Assembly (NCBI GenBank): GCA_029226205.1 | Contig: JAQXXT010000049.1 | Coordinates: 1-42,831 of the forward strand | DNA from: Prevotellaceae bacterium | Lineage (GTDB): Bacteria > Bacteroidota > Bacteroidia > Bacteroidales > Bacteroidaceae | Reading direction: 5' to 3' | DNA length: 42,831 nucleotides | In this document: piece after piece, positions 32,437 through 40,812 of the stretch | Layout: each line of letters opens with the position of its first letter | How positions within the stretch are numbered: position 1 is the stretch's first letter | Notes under the pieces: model-generated | Told to the model about the DNA's origin: nothing | Database searches by the model: none | What the model saw: the letters and a program-made list of their open reading frames with translations, nothing else | Made by a program: the position numbers and the translations under genes

Positions 32437-33639
32437 CTACTTACCGAAGGAGAACTTGCTGAGCAGATTGTGCAGACGACTGTTCTCTTCCTCGCGAGCA
32501 GTGAGATAATTCTTAGCGGGATAGGCATACATCGTCAACAGACGCTCCTGGAGGAACGGCACATCCTTGTTCTCCATATTGATTTTCGCCAACTGACCGG
32601 CGATATACTGCTCGAAGCGCATTTTGTCTTTCTTCGTATACATATCGTCATGGTCTTTGTTACCTTCCAACAGGTCAAGAGCGACATAGTTGTTCGGATA
32701 CAGACGGTAGTTACGGTGAATCTCATGATCGATATGTTTGGCGATGGCATCGAAGAGCTTGTTCTTCGGCTGCGTGAGATCGAGCTTCTTCAACCAGTCA
32801 TCAATACATGGAGCACATTTATAATGTACATGGCCCTTGTAGCCTTTGATACCGGTCATCATACTCTCAATATCATCCTCTGCCGTCTTCTTCCAGAACG
32901 GAACGTCACGCTTGAGCTGGAACTCACGGGCCTTGAGGAAGTCACAGGGATCAAACTCATAGGAAACTGTCAGCGGAACGATATGCAAATCAACGAGACG
33001 GTCGATGATCGTACCTTCACCTCCCATGACCATCATCTTCAGGATAGCAGGCTGCGTGAGGTCATTGCTGTCCTTCGCACGACCCTGACGCTGGGCAATC
33101 CAGATGTTCTCCTTCTTCTGTCTGACAGCGAAGTGCATATACTCCGACATACGCTTGCTCGCCCGTAACATCTCACTGCTATGGAGGGCACGCTCCACGG
33201 TGAAACTCTTGTTGATACGTACGAGGTCCTTCACCCAAGGAATCGTCAGTAGGTTGTCACCGATGGCAATCTCACAGGTCGTGGAGAAACCGACATCAAG
33301 CAACAACTTGTCGAGAAAGGCAGAGTCAAGCACGATGTCACGATGATTGCTCACGAAGGTATAACGATGGTTGATACTGATATTCGACGCATCCATGTCA
33401 CAACCCAGTGTGGCACGCTGGACGAGACGCTGCAGGAAAGGATAACAGAAAGTCTTCTGAAACTCCAGATTCGTCTTGCAGGATTTCATCTTGGCGGCAA
33501 TATCCTCCAGCTTCTCCTCGGGGTAGAGGTAAGCGAGCGCTTTCTGAAACTGAGGGTCGGCAAGCAGACGGTCATAGACTGCGGGCAACTCCTCCGGCTC
33601 AAAAGGCCGGATGGGATCAAATTCTGAGGGAACATTCAT
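32437..33639 (-). CDS. Lysophospholipid/glycerol-phosphate acyltransferase-like protein
   Basis: A 400-residue protein resembling the PlsB/PlsC acyltransferase superfamily. The motif I region is TFVSNHRDIVLDSAFLD with His99, but the next Asp in register is Asp105, an HX5D spacing instead of HX4D; the Asp at 101 is an alternative. The block WIAQRQGRAKDSND (180-193) sits where EGxRS-type motif III is expected. Its N-terminus (1-90) is outside the acyltransferase core. No membrane helix is evident. Members acylate glycerol-3-phosphate or lysophosphatidate during phospholipid synthesis; the exact acceptor is not established. It lies 95 nt downstream of glpR on the same strand and ends at a terminator, so glpR plus this gene may be one transcript, tying lipid synthesis to glycerol-3-phosphate metabolism. 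Confidence 0.78.
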   Translation of the reverse strand: MNVPSEFDPIRPFEPEELPAVYDRLLADPQFQKALAYLYPEEKLEDIAAKMKSCKTNLEFQKTFCYPFLQRLVQRATLGCDMDASNISINHRYTFVSNHRDIVLDSAFLDKLLLDVGFSTTCEIAIGDNLLTIPWVKDLVRINKSFTVERALHSSEMLRASKRMSEYMHFAVRQKKENIWIAQRQGRAKDSNDLTQPAILKMMVMGGEGTIIDRLVDLHIVPLTVSYEFDPCDFLKAREFQLKRDVPFWKKTAEDDIESMMTGIKGYKGHVHYKCAPCIDDWLKKLDLTQPKNKLFDAIAKHIDHEIHRNYRLYPNNYVALDLLEGNKDHDDMYTKKDKMRFEQYIAGQLAKINMENKDVPFLQERLLTMYAYPAKNYLTAREEENSRLHNLLSKFSFGK

Positions 33640-33734
33640 AGTCGTTAAGAATTTTATTATAGATCACTATAGATGACTACAGATCTATATAGAACATATT
33701 ATATATATAATAGGTGTAAGGGGCCTTAAGCCAC

Positions 33735-34517
33735 TCAAGTCGGTAATCCTTGATTCTGGGCAATGATCAACTCAATGCCCATCTCTTCAATACGAGCGCG
33801 GTCACTATCCTTGATATGGCTGTCGGTGATAATCATATCCACATCCTCCATATTACAGATCTTCGCGAAGCCACGGCGCCGGAACTTCGAACTGTCTGCA
33901 AGGACGATGGTCTTCTGCGACACCGACATCATCTTCTGATTCAGATGGGCCTCACGGAGATCCGTCGTCGTCAGACCAAAGTCGAGGTCAATACCGTCGA
34001 CACCCATGAAGCACTTACTAAAGGCACAACGGTCAAGGAAGGTCTCTGCCGACGGGCCTACAACACTGTGGCTACTGTGACGGAGGGTTCCGCCAAGCTG
34101 CACGATATCGATATCATCCTGATTGGCAAGTACCATACTGGCCTGCAGCGATGCCGTGATTACCGTAAGGTGATGCGAAGCGCGGATACAATGTGCAAAG
34201 GCATGGATCGTCGTGCCCGATGCCAGACAGATGGAGTCGTCAGGCTCTATGAGTTTGGCAGCCTCCATGCCGATGGCATATTTCTCCTCAGGATTCAACT
34301 TTTCCTTCACGTTCACCGAACGGTTGGCAGCAAAGGGATTGATGGCAATGGCCTTGCCATGGCTGCGGTAGAGCAACCCCGCACGCTCCATCTCCGTGAG
34401 ATCCTTGCGGATCGTCACGAGGGAGACGTCCAGCTGCTCCGCCAGATCAGTCACAGAGACAGACTCCATCTTCAAGAGTAGCTCCTGGATAGCCTGATGT
34501 CGTTCTTCTTTTGTCAT
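33735..34517 (-). CDS. glpR: DeoR-family transcriptional repressor, probable GlpR
   Basis: A 260-residue regulator. The DeoR helix-turn-helix occupies residues about 18-52 (SVTDLAEQLDVSLVTIRKDL with GLLYRSHGKA). The sensor domain follows, with the sugar-phosphate-binding segments SGTTIHAFA (about 99-107), QLGGTLRHSSHSVVG, FMGVDGIDLDFGLTT and VLADSSKFRRRGFAKI. DeoR-type proteins bind phosphorylated effectors. Divergent orientation from glpABC-K-F and an intervening palindrome repeated three times make glycerol-3-phosphate-responsive repression of that operon the likely role. It is an inference; deoxyribose or other sugar phosphates are alternative effectors. Length fits the family. A -7 box lies 20-27 nt upstream. 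Confidence 0.88.
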   Translation of the reverse strand: MTKEERHQAIQELLLKMESVSVTDLAEQLDVSLVTIRKDLTEMERAGLLYRSHGKAIAINPFAANRSVNVKEKLNPEEKYAIGMEAAKLIEPDDSICLASGTTIHAFAHCIRASHHLTVITASLQASMVLANQDDIDIVQLGGTLRHSSHSVVGPSAETFLDRCAFSKCFMGVDGIDLDFGLTTTDLREAHLNQKMMSVSQKTIVLADSSKFRRRGFAKICNMEDVDMIITDSHIKDSDRARIEEMGIELIIAQNQGLPT

Positions 34518-34536
34518 AGTCGTTTTTTATCTAAGG

Positions 34537-34544
34537 CAAATTTA
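34537..34544 (-). promoter_or_regulatory. -7 box for glpR
   Basis: TAAATTTG reads on the minus strand from 34544 to 34537, 19 nt before the glpR ATG. No ideal -33 box is present. The nearest GlpR-like operator (34607-34620) is about 63 bp upstream of it. Confidence 0.55.
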
Positions 34545-34606
34545 CGCTTTTTTTTTCATATTTGATAGCTCTGCAAGATTATTTTACTTAAAATTAACTA
34601 ACCAAA

Positions 34607-34643
34607 TTTCGTTTCGAAACTCATCTTTCGTTTTCTTTCGAGG
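34607..34643. promoter_or_regulatory. Putative GlpR operator O1 with a diverged second site
   Basis: TTTCGTTTCGAAAC at 34607-34620 contains the palindrome GTTTCGAAAC. Just after it TTTCGTTTTCTTTCGAGG (34626-34643) carries two more TTTCG half-sites. Together they match the sites O2/O3 at the glpA promoter, supporting autoregulation of glpR. Confidence 0.65.
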
Positions 34644-34783
34644 AATATCTTTACAAAGCAAAATTATACTGCTTACCGCCATCCGCTTACACCCCAAAAG
34701 TAGGTATTTTTAGTTAACAAAGTTTTCATACGCGGAATTTATACGTAATTTACGTTAAAAATAGGTCAAATCTGGCCGAATAT

Positions 34784-34824
34784 TTTGTTTCGAAAGAGAT
34801 TTTGTCTATCTTTGTTTCGAAAAG
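34784..34824 (+). promoter_or_regulatory. glpA promoter with two operator copies embedded in its -33 and -7 boxes
   Basis: TTTG (34784-34787), 19 nt, TATCTTTG (34807-34814) is a perfect promoter match 42 nt before the glpA ATG. TTTGTTTCGAAA occurs starting at 34784 and again at 34811, so each copy begins with the TTTG of a promoter element. The copies are 27 bp apart. A repressor bound here would cover both recognition elements. Confidence 0.75.
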
Positions 34825-34855
34825 AAAATTTACTACATCTTAAAACTCAAACAAT

Positions 34856-36484
34856 ATGGACCAGATATTTCAACAGGAATACGATGTGATCATCATCGGC
34901 GGCGGTATCACAGGAGCCGGCACAGCCCGCGACTGCGCCCTGAGAGGATTAAAAGTGTTGCTCGTAGAGAAACGGGACTTCACCAACGGAGCCACAGGCC
35001 GTAACCATGGTCTTCTCCATAGTGGTGCGCGCTATGCTGTCACCGACCAAGAGAGCGCACGTGAGTGTATCCGCGAGAATCAGATCTTACGCCATATTGC
35101 CAGCCATTGCGTCGATCCCACCGACGGTCTCTTCATCACCCTCCCGGAGGACAGCCTCGACTATCAGAAGACCTTCGTAGAGGCTTGTGGCAACGCCGGT
35201 ATCCGTGCGCAGGTGCTATCTCCCGAGGAAGCGCGCCATATTGAGCCGGCTGTCAACCCCGATCTCATTGGTGCCGTCCGTGTCCCCGACGCCTCCATCG
35301 ATCCTTTCCGTCTCACGACAGCCAACATCATCGATGCCAAGCGGCACGGCGCAAAGGTCCTCACCTATGAGGAAGTGATAGGTTTCATCACGGAGAATGG
35401 CACCGTCAAGGGTGTCCGTCTGCGCAACAACCACAATGGTGAGGAGCACGAGGTTCACAGCCGTCTCGTCATCAATGCCGCCGGCATCTGGGGGCAGCCC
35501 GTTGCCCAGCTCGCCGGCGTGAAGATCAACATGTTCCCCGCCAAGGGCACGCTGCTGATCTTCGGCCACCGTGTGAATCACATGGTCATCAACCGTTGCC
35601 GCAAACCGGCCAATGGCGATATCCTCGTCCCCGACGATGCCGTATGCGTCATCGGTACGACGAGTGACCGCGTTCCCTTCGACCAGGTGGACAACATGTA
35701 TGCCACGCCCGAAGAGGTAGACCTGCTGATCCGTGAAGGTATGCATCTGGCTCCGAGCCTCGCCACGACACGCATCATCCGCGCCTACGCCGGTGTCCGT
35801 CCCCTCGTCGCTTCCGACAACGATCCCTCTGGCCGCAGCATCAGCCGTGGCATTGTCGTCCTCGACCATGAGACGCGGGATGGCCTGAAAGGCTTTATCA
35901 CCATCACGGGTGGAAAGATGATGACTTACCGACTGATGGCAGAAAAGGTGACCGACCTCGCTTGTGAGAAACTCGGCGTGAAGAAAGCCTGCACAACTGC
36001 CGTCACGCCACTGCCGGGCTCTGAGGAGAGTCAGGATGTCGTGAAACGACAGGTAGAGAGTGAGCATGATCCACTGACAACACTCACGAGCCGCCTCGCA
36101 GAGACCGGCCGTCATGGCACCTTCGTGAAAGAAATTCCTCATGACACTATAGAAGACCGAGCCCTCGTCTGCGAATGCGAGGAAGTGAGTGTCGGTGAGG
36201 TGAAGTTCGCCGTAGACAAACTACATGTACATACGATCAATAACCTCCGCCGTCGCACCCGTATCGGCATGGGCACCTGTCAGGGTGAGCTCTGTGCCTG
36301 CCGTGCCGCCGGAGTACTCTGCCAAATCGGACATACGAAACCGCAGGCCGGCCTTGCCGATCTCCGCAGTTTCATGCAGGAGCGCTGGAAAGGCATGCAG
36401 CCTGTCGCCTGGGGTGACACGCTGAAAGAGAACCAGCTGACACTGAAGATCTATCAGGAACTCTGTGGACTGAATGAACAATAA
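34856..36484 (+). CDS. glpA: Anaerobic glycerol-3-phosphate dehydrogenase, subunit A
   Basis: A 542-residue FAD enzyme that oxidises sn-glycerol-3-phosphate to dihydroxyacetone phosphate at the cytoplasmic face of the membrane. The N-terminal FAD motif is VIIIGGGITGAGTARD (about 11-26), followed by the GlpA/GlpD-type block NGATGRNHGLLHSGARYAV. The C-terminus carries a BFD-like [2Fe-2S] module with Cys439 and Cys441 (CECEE) and Cys475 and Cys480 (GTCQGELC), which separates GlpA from the aerobic GlpD. Electrons pass to GlpC and the menaquinone pool. It is the first gene of the operon and is followed by glpB 22 nt later. Confidence 0.95.
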   Translation: MDQIFQQEYDVIIIGGGITGAGTARDCALRGLKVLLVEKRDFTNGATGRNHGLLHSGARYAVTDQESARECIRENQILRHIASHCVDPTDGLFITLPEDSLDYQKTFVEACGNAGIRAQVLSPEEARHIEPAVNPDLIGAVRVPDASIDPFRLTTANIIDAKRHGAKVLTYEEVIGFITENGTVKGVRLRNNHNGEEHEVHSRLVINAAGIWGQPVAQLAGVKINMFPAKGTLLIFGHRVNHMVINRCRKPANGDILVPDDAVCVIGTTSDRVPFDQVDNMYATPEEVDLLIREGMHLAPSLATTRIIRAYAGVRPLVASDNDPSGRSISRGIVVLDHETRDGLKGFITITGGKMMTYRLMAEKVTDLACEKLGVKKACTTAVTPLPGSEESQDVVKRQVESEHDPLTTLTSRLAETGRHGTFVKEIPHDTIEDRALVCECEEVSVGEVKFAVDKLHVHTINNLRRRTRIGMGTCQGELCACRAAGVLCQIGHTKPQAGLADLRSFMQERWKGMQPVAWGDTLKENQLTLKIYQELCGLNEQ

Positions 36485-36506
36485 CCTTTGACAAAACGCA
36501 ACTCTT

Positions 36507-37745
36507 ATGAAATACGATACTATTATAATAGGTGGTGGCCTCAGTGGTCTGACCTGTGGCATCAACCTTCAGCAGAAAGGCAAGAAGGTGATGGTCATCA
36601 GTGGTGGACAGAGCAGTCTGCATTTCAACAGCGGTTCTTTCGACCTCCTGGGCTATCAGAACGGTGCCGTCGTCGCCAACCCCTTTGAGGCTATCAAACT
36701 GCTACCGGAGAATCATCCCTATAAACATATCAAGGATCTTGAGGCATCAGCTGCTGCCGCCCGTCAGTTACTGACAGAGGCGGGCATCGAGACCGTCGAT
36801 GCCGACGGCAAGACCTCCGGTGTCTGCACGCGCAACCACTTCCGCCTCTCCCCCATCGGCAAGCTCATTCCCGCCTGGCTGACCCAGAAAGGAATGTTCA
36901 CCGTCAACGATCCCAAGGAACTCGAGGACAAGAAAATATGCGTGATGAATATCACAGGCTTTCTGGATCTTCCCGTAGCCTTCGTCGCTGAGAACCTGCA
37001 GGGCTATGGCGTCGATGTCACGCTGAAGAGCATTACGACACCCCTCCTCGAAGAGGCCCGTCGCAGTCCCTCCGAGATGCGCGCCACAAATATCGCGAAA
37101 TATCTCTCTGATGATCAACATATAGAGGAAGTAAGGGCAGCAATCGAGAAGGCAGTCCCCACAGGCTGTAACCTTCTGTTGCTTCCCGCTGTCCTCGGCA
37201 TGGCAAACGATCATACGAGCAATAAACTTATACAACAGTTGTCTGTACCCACTTGTTTCATAGCTACCCTGCCGCCTTCCGTTCCCGGCACGAGGGTACA
37301 GACGCTGTTGAGACAGAGGTTCCAGCACCTCGGCGGTGTCCTTCTGCCCAATAACACCGTCAACGAGGCCTCCTGGAATCAGAACCATCTGGAAAGTGTT
37401 CGTACGGAAGAGTTGGAAGAGACAACACTGGCTGCTGACGAGTTTATCCTCGCTACAGGTTCTTTCCTCGGCGGTGGACTTCACTCTGACTACGAAGGCG
37501 TGTCAGAATCTATTTTCCATCTCGACGTCGATGCTTCCCAGGAGCGCAAGGACTGGACTGCCGGCCAGCTCTTTGACCGGCAGCCCTATCAGTCCTTCGG
37601 TGTCCGCACAACGCCGGACCTGAACGTGCTGAAAGAGGGCAAGCCTGTCGACAATGTCCGTGCCATCGGATCCATCCTCAGCGGCAACGACCCACGCCAG
37701 CAAGACGCCACGGGTATCGACCTGCTCACGGCCCTGACCCTATAA
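36507..37745 (+). CDS. glpB: Anaerobic glycerol-3-phosphate dehydrogenase, subunit B
   Basis: A 412-residue flavoprotein beginning TIIIGGGLSGLTCGINLQQKG (dinucleotide motif at about 5-18) and typical of GlpB. The conserved block FDLLGY and the C-terminal ILATGSFLGGGL with a second FAD-contacting segment are present. It has no iron-sulfur cysteine motifs, as expected. With GlpA and GlpC it forms the three-subunit dehydrogenase used with fumarate or other anaerobic acceptors. A 104-nt gap separates it from glpC. The gap contains a family A repeat and a 20-bp tandem duplication. Length is close to the usual 410-420. Confidence 0.93.
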   Translation: MKYDTIIIGGGLSGLTCGINLQQKGKKVMVISGGQSSLHFNSGSFDLLGYQNGAVVANPFEAIKLLPENHPYKHIKDLEASAAAARQLLTEAGIETVDADGKTSGVCTRNHFRLSPIGKLIPAWLTQKGMFTVNDPKELEDKKICVMNITGFLDLPVAFVAENLQGYGVDVTLKSITTPLLEEARRSPSEMRATNIAKYLSDDQHIEEVRAAIEKAVPTGCNLLLLPAVLGMANDHTSNKLIQQLSVPTCFIATLPPSVPGTRVQTLLRQRFQHLGGVLLPNNTVNEASWNQNHLESVRTEELEETTLAADEFILATGSFLGGGLHSDYEGVSESIFHLDVDASQERKDWTAGQLFDRQPYQSFGVRTTPDLNVLKEGKPVDNVRAIGSILSGNDPRQQDATGIDLLTALTL

Positions 37746-37756
37746 ATCCGCTGTTA

Positions 37757-37781
37757 GGACGGCCACAAGGGCCGCCCCTAC
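37757..37781 (-). repeat. Single family A repeat between glpB and glpC
   Basis: GGACGGCCACAAGG...CCCCTAC (minus orientation) begins 11 nt after the glpB stop codon, within the operon, and is a perfect match to the family consensus. Confidence 0.85.
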
Positions 37782-37793
37782 CCATAAAGAAAG

Positions 37794-37833
37794 TCTATCG
37801 CGAGTTATAGAAATCTATTGCGAGCTATCAAAA
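37794..37833 (+). repeat. 20-bp tandem duplication before glpC
   Basis: Two abutting 20-bp units, TCTATCGCGAGTTATAGAAA (37794-37813) and TCTATTGCGAGCTATCAAAA (37814-37833), differ at four positions. They end 16 nt before the glpC ATG and so lie in its translation-initiation region. Confidence 0.75.
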
Positions 37834-37849
37834 TAAAAAGAAGAAAACT

Positions 37850-39103
37850 ATGCTTGACCATATCCAACTCAAAAATATCAGCGCCCACGCCTACGAGCAG
37901 TGCTTGAAGTGTAGCATCTGCACCGTCTACTGCCCCGTGTCGGCTGTAGAGCCCAACTACCCTGGTCCGAAACATGCCGGTCCGGATCTGCTGCGCTATC
38001 GTCTGAAGGATCCCGATTATTTCAATGAGACCCTGAAACTCTGTCTGAACTGTAAGCGTTGCGAAGTCGCTTGTCCCCACGGCGTAAAGGTCGGCGATAT
38101 CATTCAGGAGGCACGCATCCAGTACAGCCACCACAGTCCCAGTCTGCGTGACCGCATGCTCGCCAACACTGATTTCGTCGGTTCCATGGCGACGATGGTA
38201 GCCCCACTGACAAACTTCTTCCTCGGTCTGAAGCCTGCGAAATATGTTCTCGACCGTATCATGAAGATCGATGAGCACCGCCAGTTCCCTGCTTACAGCG
38301 GACAGAAATTTGAGACCTGGTTCCACCGTCATGCCGAGAATGACCAGCGCAACTTCCATCGCTTTGTCGGTTATTTCCATGGCTGCTATGTCAACTACAA
38401 CTTCCCGAAACTCGGTCAGGACTTTGTGAAGATCATGAACGCCTGTGGCTATGGTGTTCATCTCCTGGAGAAAGAGAAATGCTGTGGCGTGGCACTCATC
38501 GCCAATGGTCTCTCTTCCCAGGCAAAGCGACAAGGAGAGGTCAACATGGCATCCATGCGCAAGTCCATTGATGAAGGCAACGAGGCCGTCCTCACCACCA
38601 GTTCCACCTGTACCTTTACGATGCGTGATGAATATAAGGACCTGCTGAAGATCAATAATGACGGCGTGCGCAGCCATCTCATGCTCGCCACGCGTTTCCT
38701 CTGTCAGCTCATCGACGAAGGAAAGATCAAACTCGCTTTCCGGAAGGACTTCCATAAGAAAGTGGCCTATCATACCGCCTGCCACATGGAACGTATGGGC
38801 TGGGCCGTCTATTCCATCCGTATGCTACAGATGATCCCGGGTCTGGACCTCACCGTTCTCGAAAGTCAGTGCTGCGGTATCGCCGGCACCTATGGATTCA
38901 AGAAAGAGAACTACGAGCGGTCACAGAAGATCGGCGCTCCCCTCTTCAAGCAGATCAAGGAGGTCGATCCTGACTGCGTCTCCACCGACTGCGAGACCTG
39001 TAAATGGCAGATTGAGATGTCCACGGGCTATCCCGTGGAGAACCCCATCTCCCTCATCGCTGACGCCCTCGACGTGGAGAAGACGAAAGCACTGAACGCA
39101 TAA
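37850..39103 (+). CDS. glpC: Anaerobic glycerol-3-phosphate dehydrogenase, subunit C
   Basis: A 417-residue iron-sulfur subunit that anchors GlpAB and passes electrons to menaquinone. Two ferredoxin-type 4Fe-4S motifs are at Cys18/21/24/28 (CLKCSICTVYCP) and Cys65/68/71/75 (CLNCKRCEVACP). Two CCG domains follow: CCGVALIANG at about 205-214, and HTACHMERMG with ESQCCGIAGTYG near 305-350. VSTDCETCKWQI closes the second CCG domain. Length and order match GlpC. No transmembrane helix is visible, so membrane association would be peripheral, as proposed for the family. glpK follows 106 nt later. Confidence 0.94.
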   Translation: MLDHIQLKNISAHAYEQCLKCSICTVYCPVSAVEPNYPGPKHAGPDLLRYRLKDPDYFNETLKLCLNCKRCEVACPHGVKVGDIIQEARIQYSHHSPSLRDRMLANTDFVGSMATMVAPLTNFFLGLKPAKYVLDRIMKIDEHRQFPAYSGQKFETWFHRHAENDQRNFHRFVGYFHGCYVNYNFPKLGQDFVKIMNACGYGVHLLEKEKCCGVALIANGLSSQAKRQGEVNMASMRKSIDEGNEAVLTTSSTCTFTMRDEYKDLLKINNDGVRSHLMLATRFLCQLIDEGKIKLAFRKDFHKKVAYHTACHMERMGWAVYSIRMLQMIPGLDLTVLESQCCGIAGTYGFKKENYERSQKIGAPLFKQIKEVDPDCVSTDCETCKWQIEMSTGYPVENPISLIADALDVEKTKALNA

Positions 39104-39121
39104 GGGGCCCTCCGTCCCATG

Positions 39122-39142
39122 CTTACGCTTTGCAAGCGTAAG
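39122..39142 (+). other. Perfect hairpin between glpC and glpK
   Basis: CTTACGCTT pairs with AAGCGTAAG across TGC, giving a 9-bp stem 19 nt after the glpC stop codon. There is no U-run. It may stabilise or process the operon mRNA. Confidence 0.6.
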
Positions 39143-39209
39143 GAAGCAGAAGAAATCGACAAACGATCAATAAAATCAATAATCAACTAACAACTAAAAG
39201 ACTTAAACA

Positions 39210-40697
39210 ATGAAAAAGTACATCCTTGCACTCGATCAGGGAACGACGAGTTCCCGCGCTATCGTCTTCGACCACAATGGTCAGATCTGCAGCGTCGCAC
39301 AGAAAGAGTTCACCCAGTATTTCCCCAAGCCGGGATGGGTAGAGCATAACCCCAATGAGATCTGGTCCTCCGAGGCTTCCGTCATCGCCGAGGCCATCTC
39401 CGCCATCGATATCAACGGTCTCGACATCGCTGCCATCGGTATTACCAACCAGCGTGAGACCACTATCGTATGGGATGTTGATACCGAAGAGCCGATCTAT
39501 AACGCCATCGTCTGGCAGGACCGCCGTACTGCAGAGTTCTGTGACAAGCTGAAAGCTCAGGGCCTCGTCGACAAGATCCGCGAGAAGACGGGTCTGATCA
39601 TCGATGCCTACTTCAGTGGCACGAAGATCAAATGGATCCTCGACAATGTCCCCGGAGCACGCGAGCGCGCAGAGAAAGGCAAGCTGCGTTTCGGTAATGT
39701 CGACTCCTGGCTCGTATGGCGTCTGACGCGTGGTGAGGTACACTGCACGGATGTCACCAATGCCAGCCGTACGATGCTCTTCAACATCCATACCCTGCAG
39801 TGGGATGACGACCTGCTGAAACTCTTGGACATCCCCCGCAGCATGATGCCGGAAGTAAAGTCTTGCTCTGAGGTATACGGTCATACGAAGACCACGATCT
39901 TCGCTCACGAAGTACCTATCGCCGGTATCGCCGGTGACCAGCAGAGTGCCCTCTTCGGACAGATGTGCCTCACGCCGGGATCCATCAAGAATACCTATGG
40001 CACAGGATGCTTTGTCATGCTGAATATCGGTGACAAGCCGATCCTCTCCAAGAACAACCTGCTCACCACCGTCGCGTGGAAGATTGGCGATAAGGTGAAA
40101 TACGCCCTCGAAGGTTCTATCTATGTCGGCGGTAGTGTCGTACAGTGGCTCCGTGACGGCCTCGGCTTCATCAAGAGCAGCAGTGAGGTGGAAGAGCTCG
40201 CTTCCTCCGTTCCCGACAGTGGCGGTGTCTACTTCGTTCCCGCCCTCACCGGTCTTGCCGCTCCTTACTGGGATCAGTATGCCCGCGGCACCATTGTAGG
40301 TATCACCCGTGGTACGACACGTGCACATATCGCCCGTGCTGCCCTCGACGGTATTGCTTTCCAGACCTATGACATCGCCCAGGCCATGTCGCGTGATATG
40401 GGTGCTCCGCTGACCGAACTGAAGGTCGACGGCGGTGCTTCCCGCAACAACCTCCTCATGCAGTTCCAGGCCAACATCCTCGGCATCCCCGTTGTCCGTC
40501 CGAAGATCACGGAAACAACGGCCCTCGGTGCTGCATACCTCGCTGGTCTCGCCGTCGGTTTCTGGAAGGATATCGATGAGATCAAGAGTCAGTGGCAGGT
40601 AGAGCGTACCTTCGAGCCTGTTCCCGAGAATGAGGAGATCAAGCAGGCCAAGGCCGGCTGGGCTGATGCTATCCAGAGAACGCTGACGCATAAATAA
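39210..40697 (+). CDS. glpK: Glycerol kinase
   Basis: A 495-residue FGGY-family kinase that phosphorylates glycerol with ATP to sn-glycerol-3-phosphate. The start [18 protein letters not shown] has the phosphate-binding loop. [10 protein letters not shown] (about 80-89) with Arg and Glu for the substrate, and [13 protein letters not shown] (about 408-420) with LTGLAAPYW for the nucleotide region, are all typical. Length matches GlpK (about 500). It sits between the dehydrogenase and the channel GlpF, so uptake, kinase and oxidation are encoded together. The ATG at 39210 is preceded by AAACA-rich sequence with no Shine-Dalgarno, as usual in Bacteroidetes. Confidence 0.97.
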   Translation: MKKYILALDQGTTSSRAIVFDHNGQICSVAQKEFTQYFPKPGWVEHNPNEIWSSEASVIAEAISAIDINGLDIAAIGITNQRETTIVWDVDTEEPIYNAIVWQDRRTAEFCDKLKAQGLVDKIREKTGLIIDAYFSGTKIKWILDNVPGARERAEKGKLRFGNVDSWLVWRLTRGEVHCTDVTNASRTMLFNIHTLQWDDDLLKLLDIPRSMMPEVKSCSEVYGHTKTTIFAHEVPIAGIAGDQQSALFGQMCLTPGSIKNTYGTGCFVMLNIGDKPILSKNNLLTTVAWKIGDKVKYALEGSIYVGGSVVQWLRDGLGFIKSSSEVEELASSVPDSGGVYFVPALTGLAAPYWDQYARGTIVGITRGTTRAHIARAALDGIAFQTYDIAQAMSRDMGAPLTELKVDGGASRNNLLMQFQANILGIPVVRPKITETTALGAAYLAGLAVGFWKDIDEIKSQWQVERTFEPVPENEEIKQAKAGWADAIQRTLTHK

Positions 40698-40715
40698 AAA
40701 GCCTCGCCCCCAACT

Positions 40716-40761
40716 GTAGGGACATGATCCCGATTAGGGCACCCACAAGGGGTGCCCCTAC
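40716..40761. repeat. Chimeric B/A repeat between glpK and glpF
   Basis: The left half GTAGGGACATGATCC (40716-40730) is family B. The right half (AGGGCACCCACAAGG...CCCCTAC to 40761) is a family A arm with a GC-content-preserving substitution (CACCC/GGGTG). The two GTAGGG ends face outward, as in homotypic pairs. Confidence 0.8.
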
Positions 40762-40812
40762 GGAGGGAGAAATCAAAAGAAACAAGATTATCAACTAAAA
40801 ACAACTATTATT

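Noticed and set aside
39183..40691. 502-codon open frame antisense to glpK
   Set aside because: It covers nearly the whole glycerol kinase gene in reverse; the plus-strand product is unmistakable.
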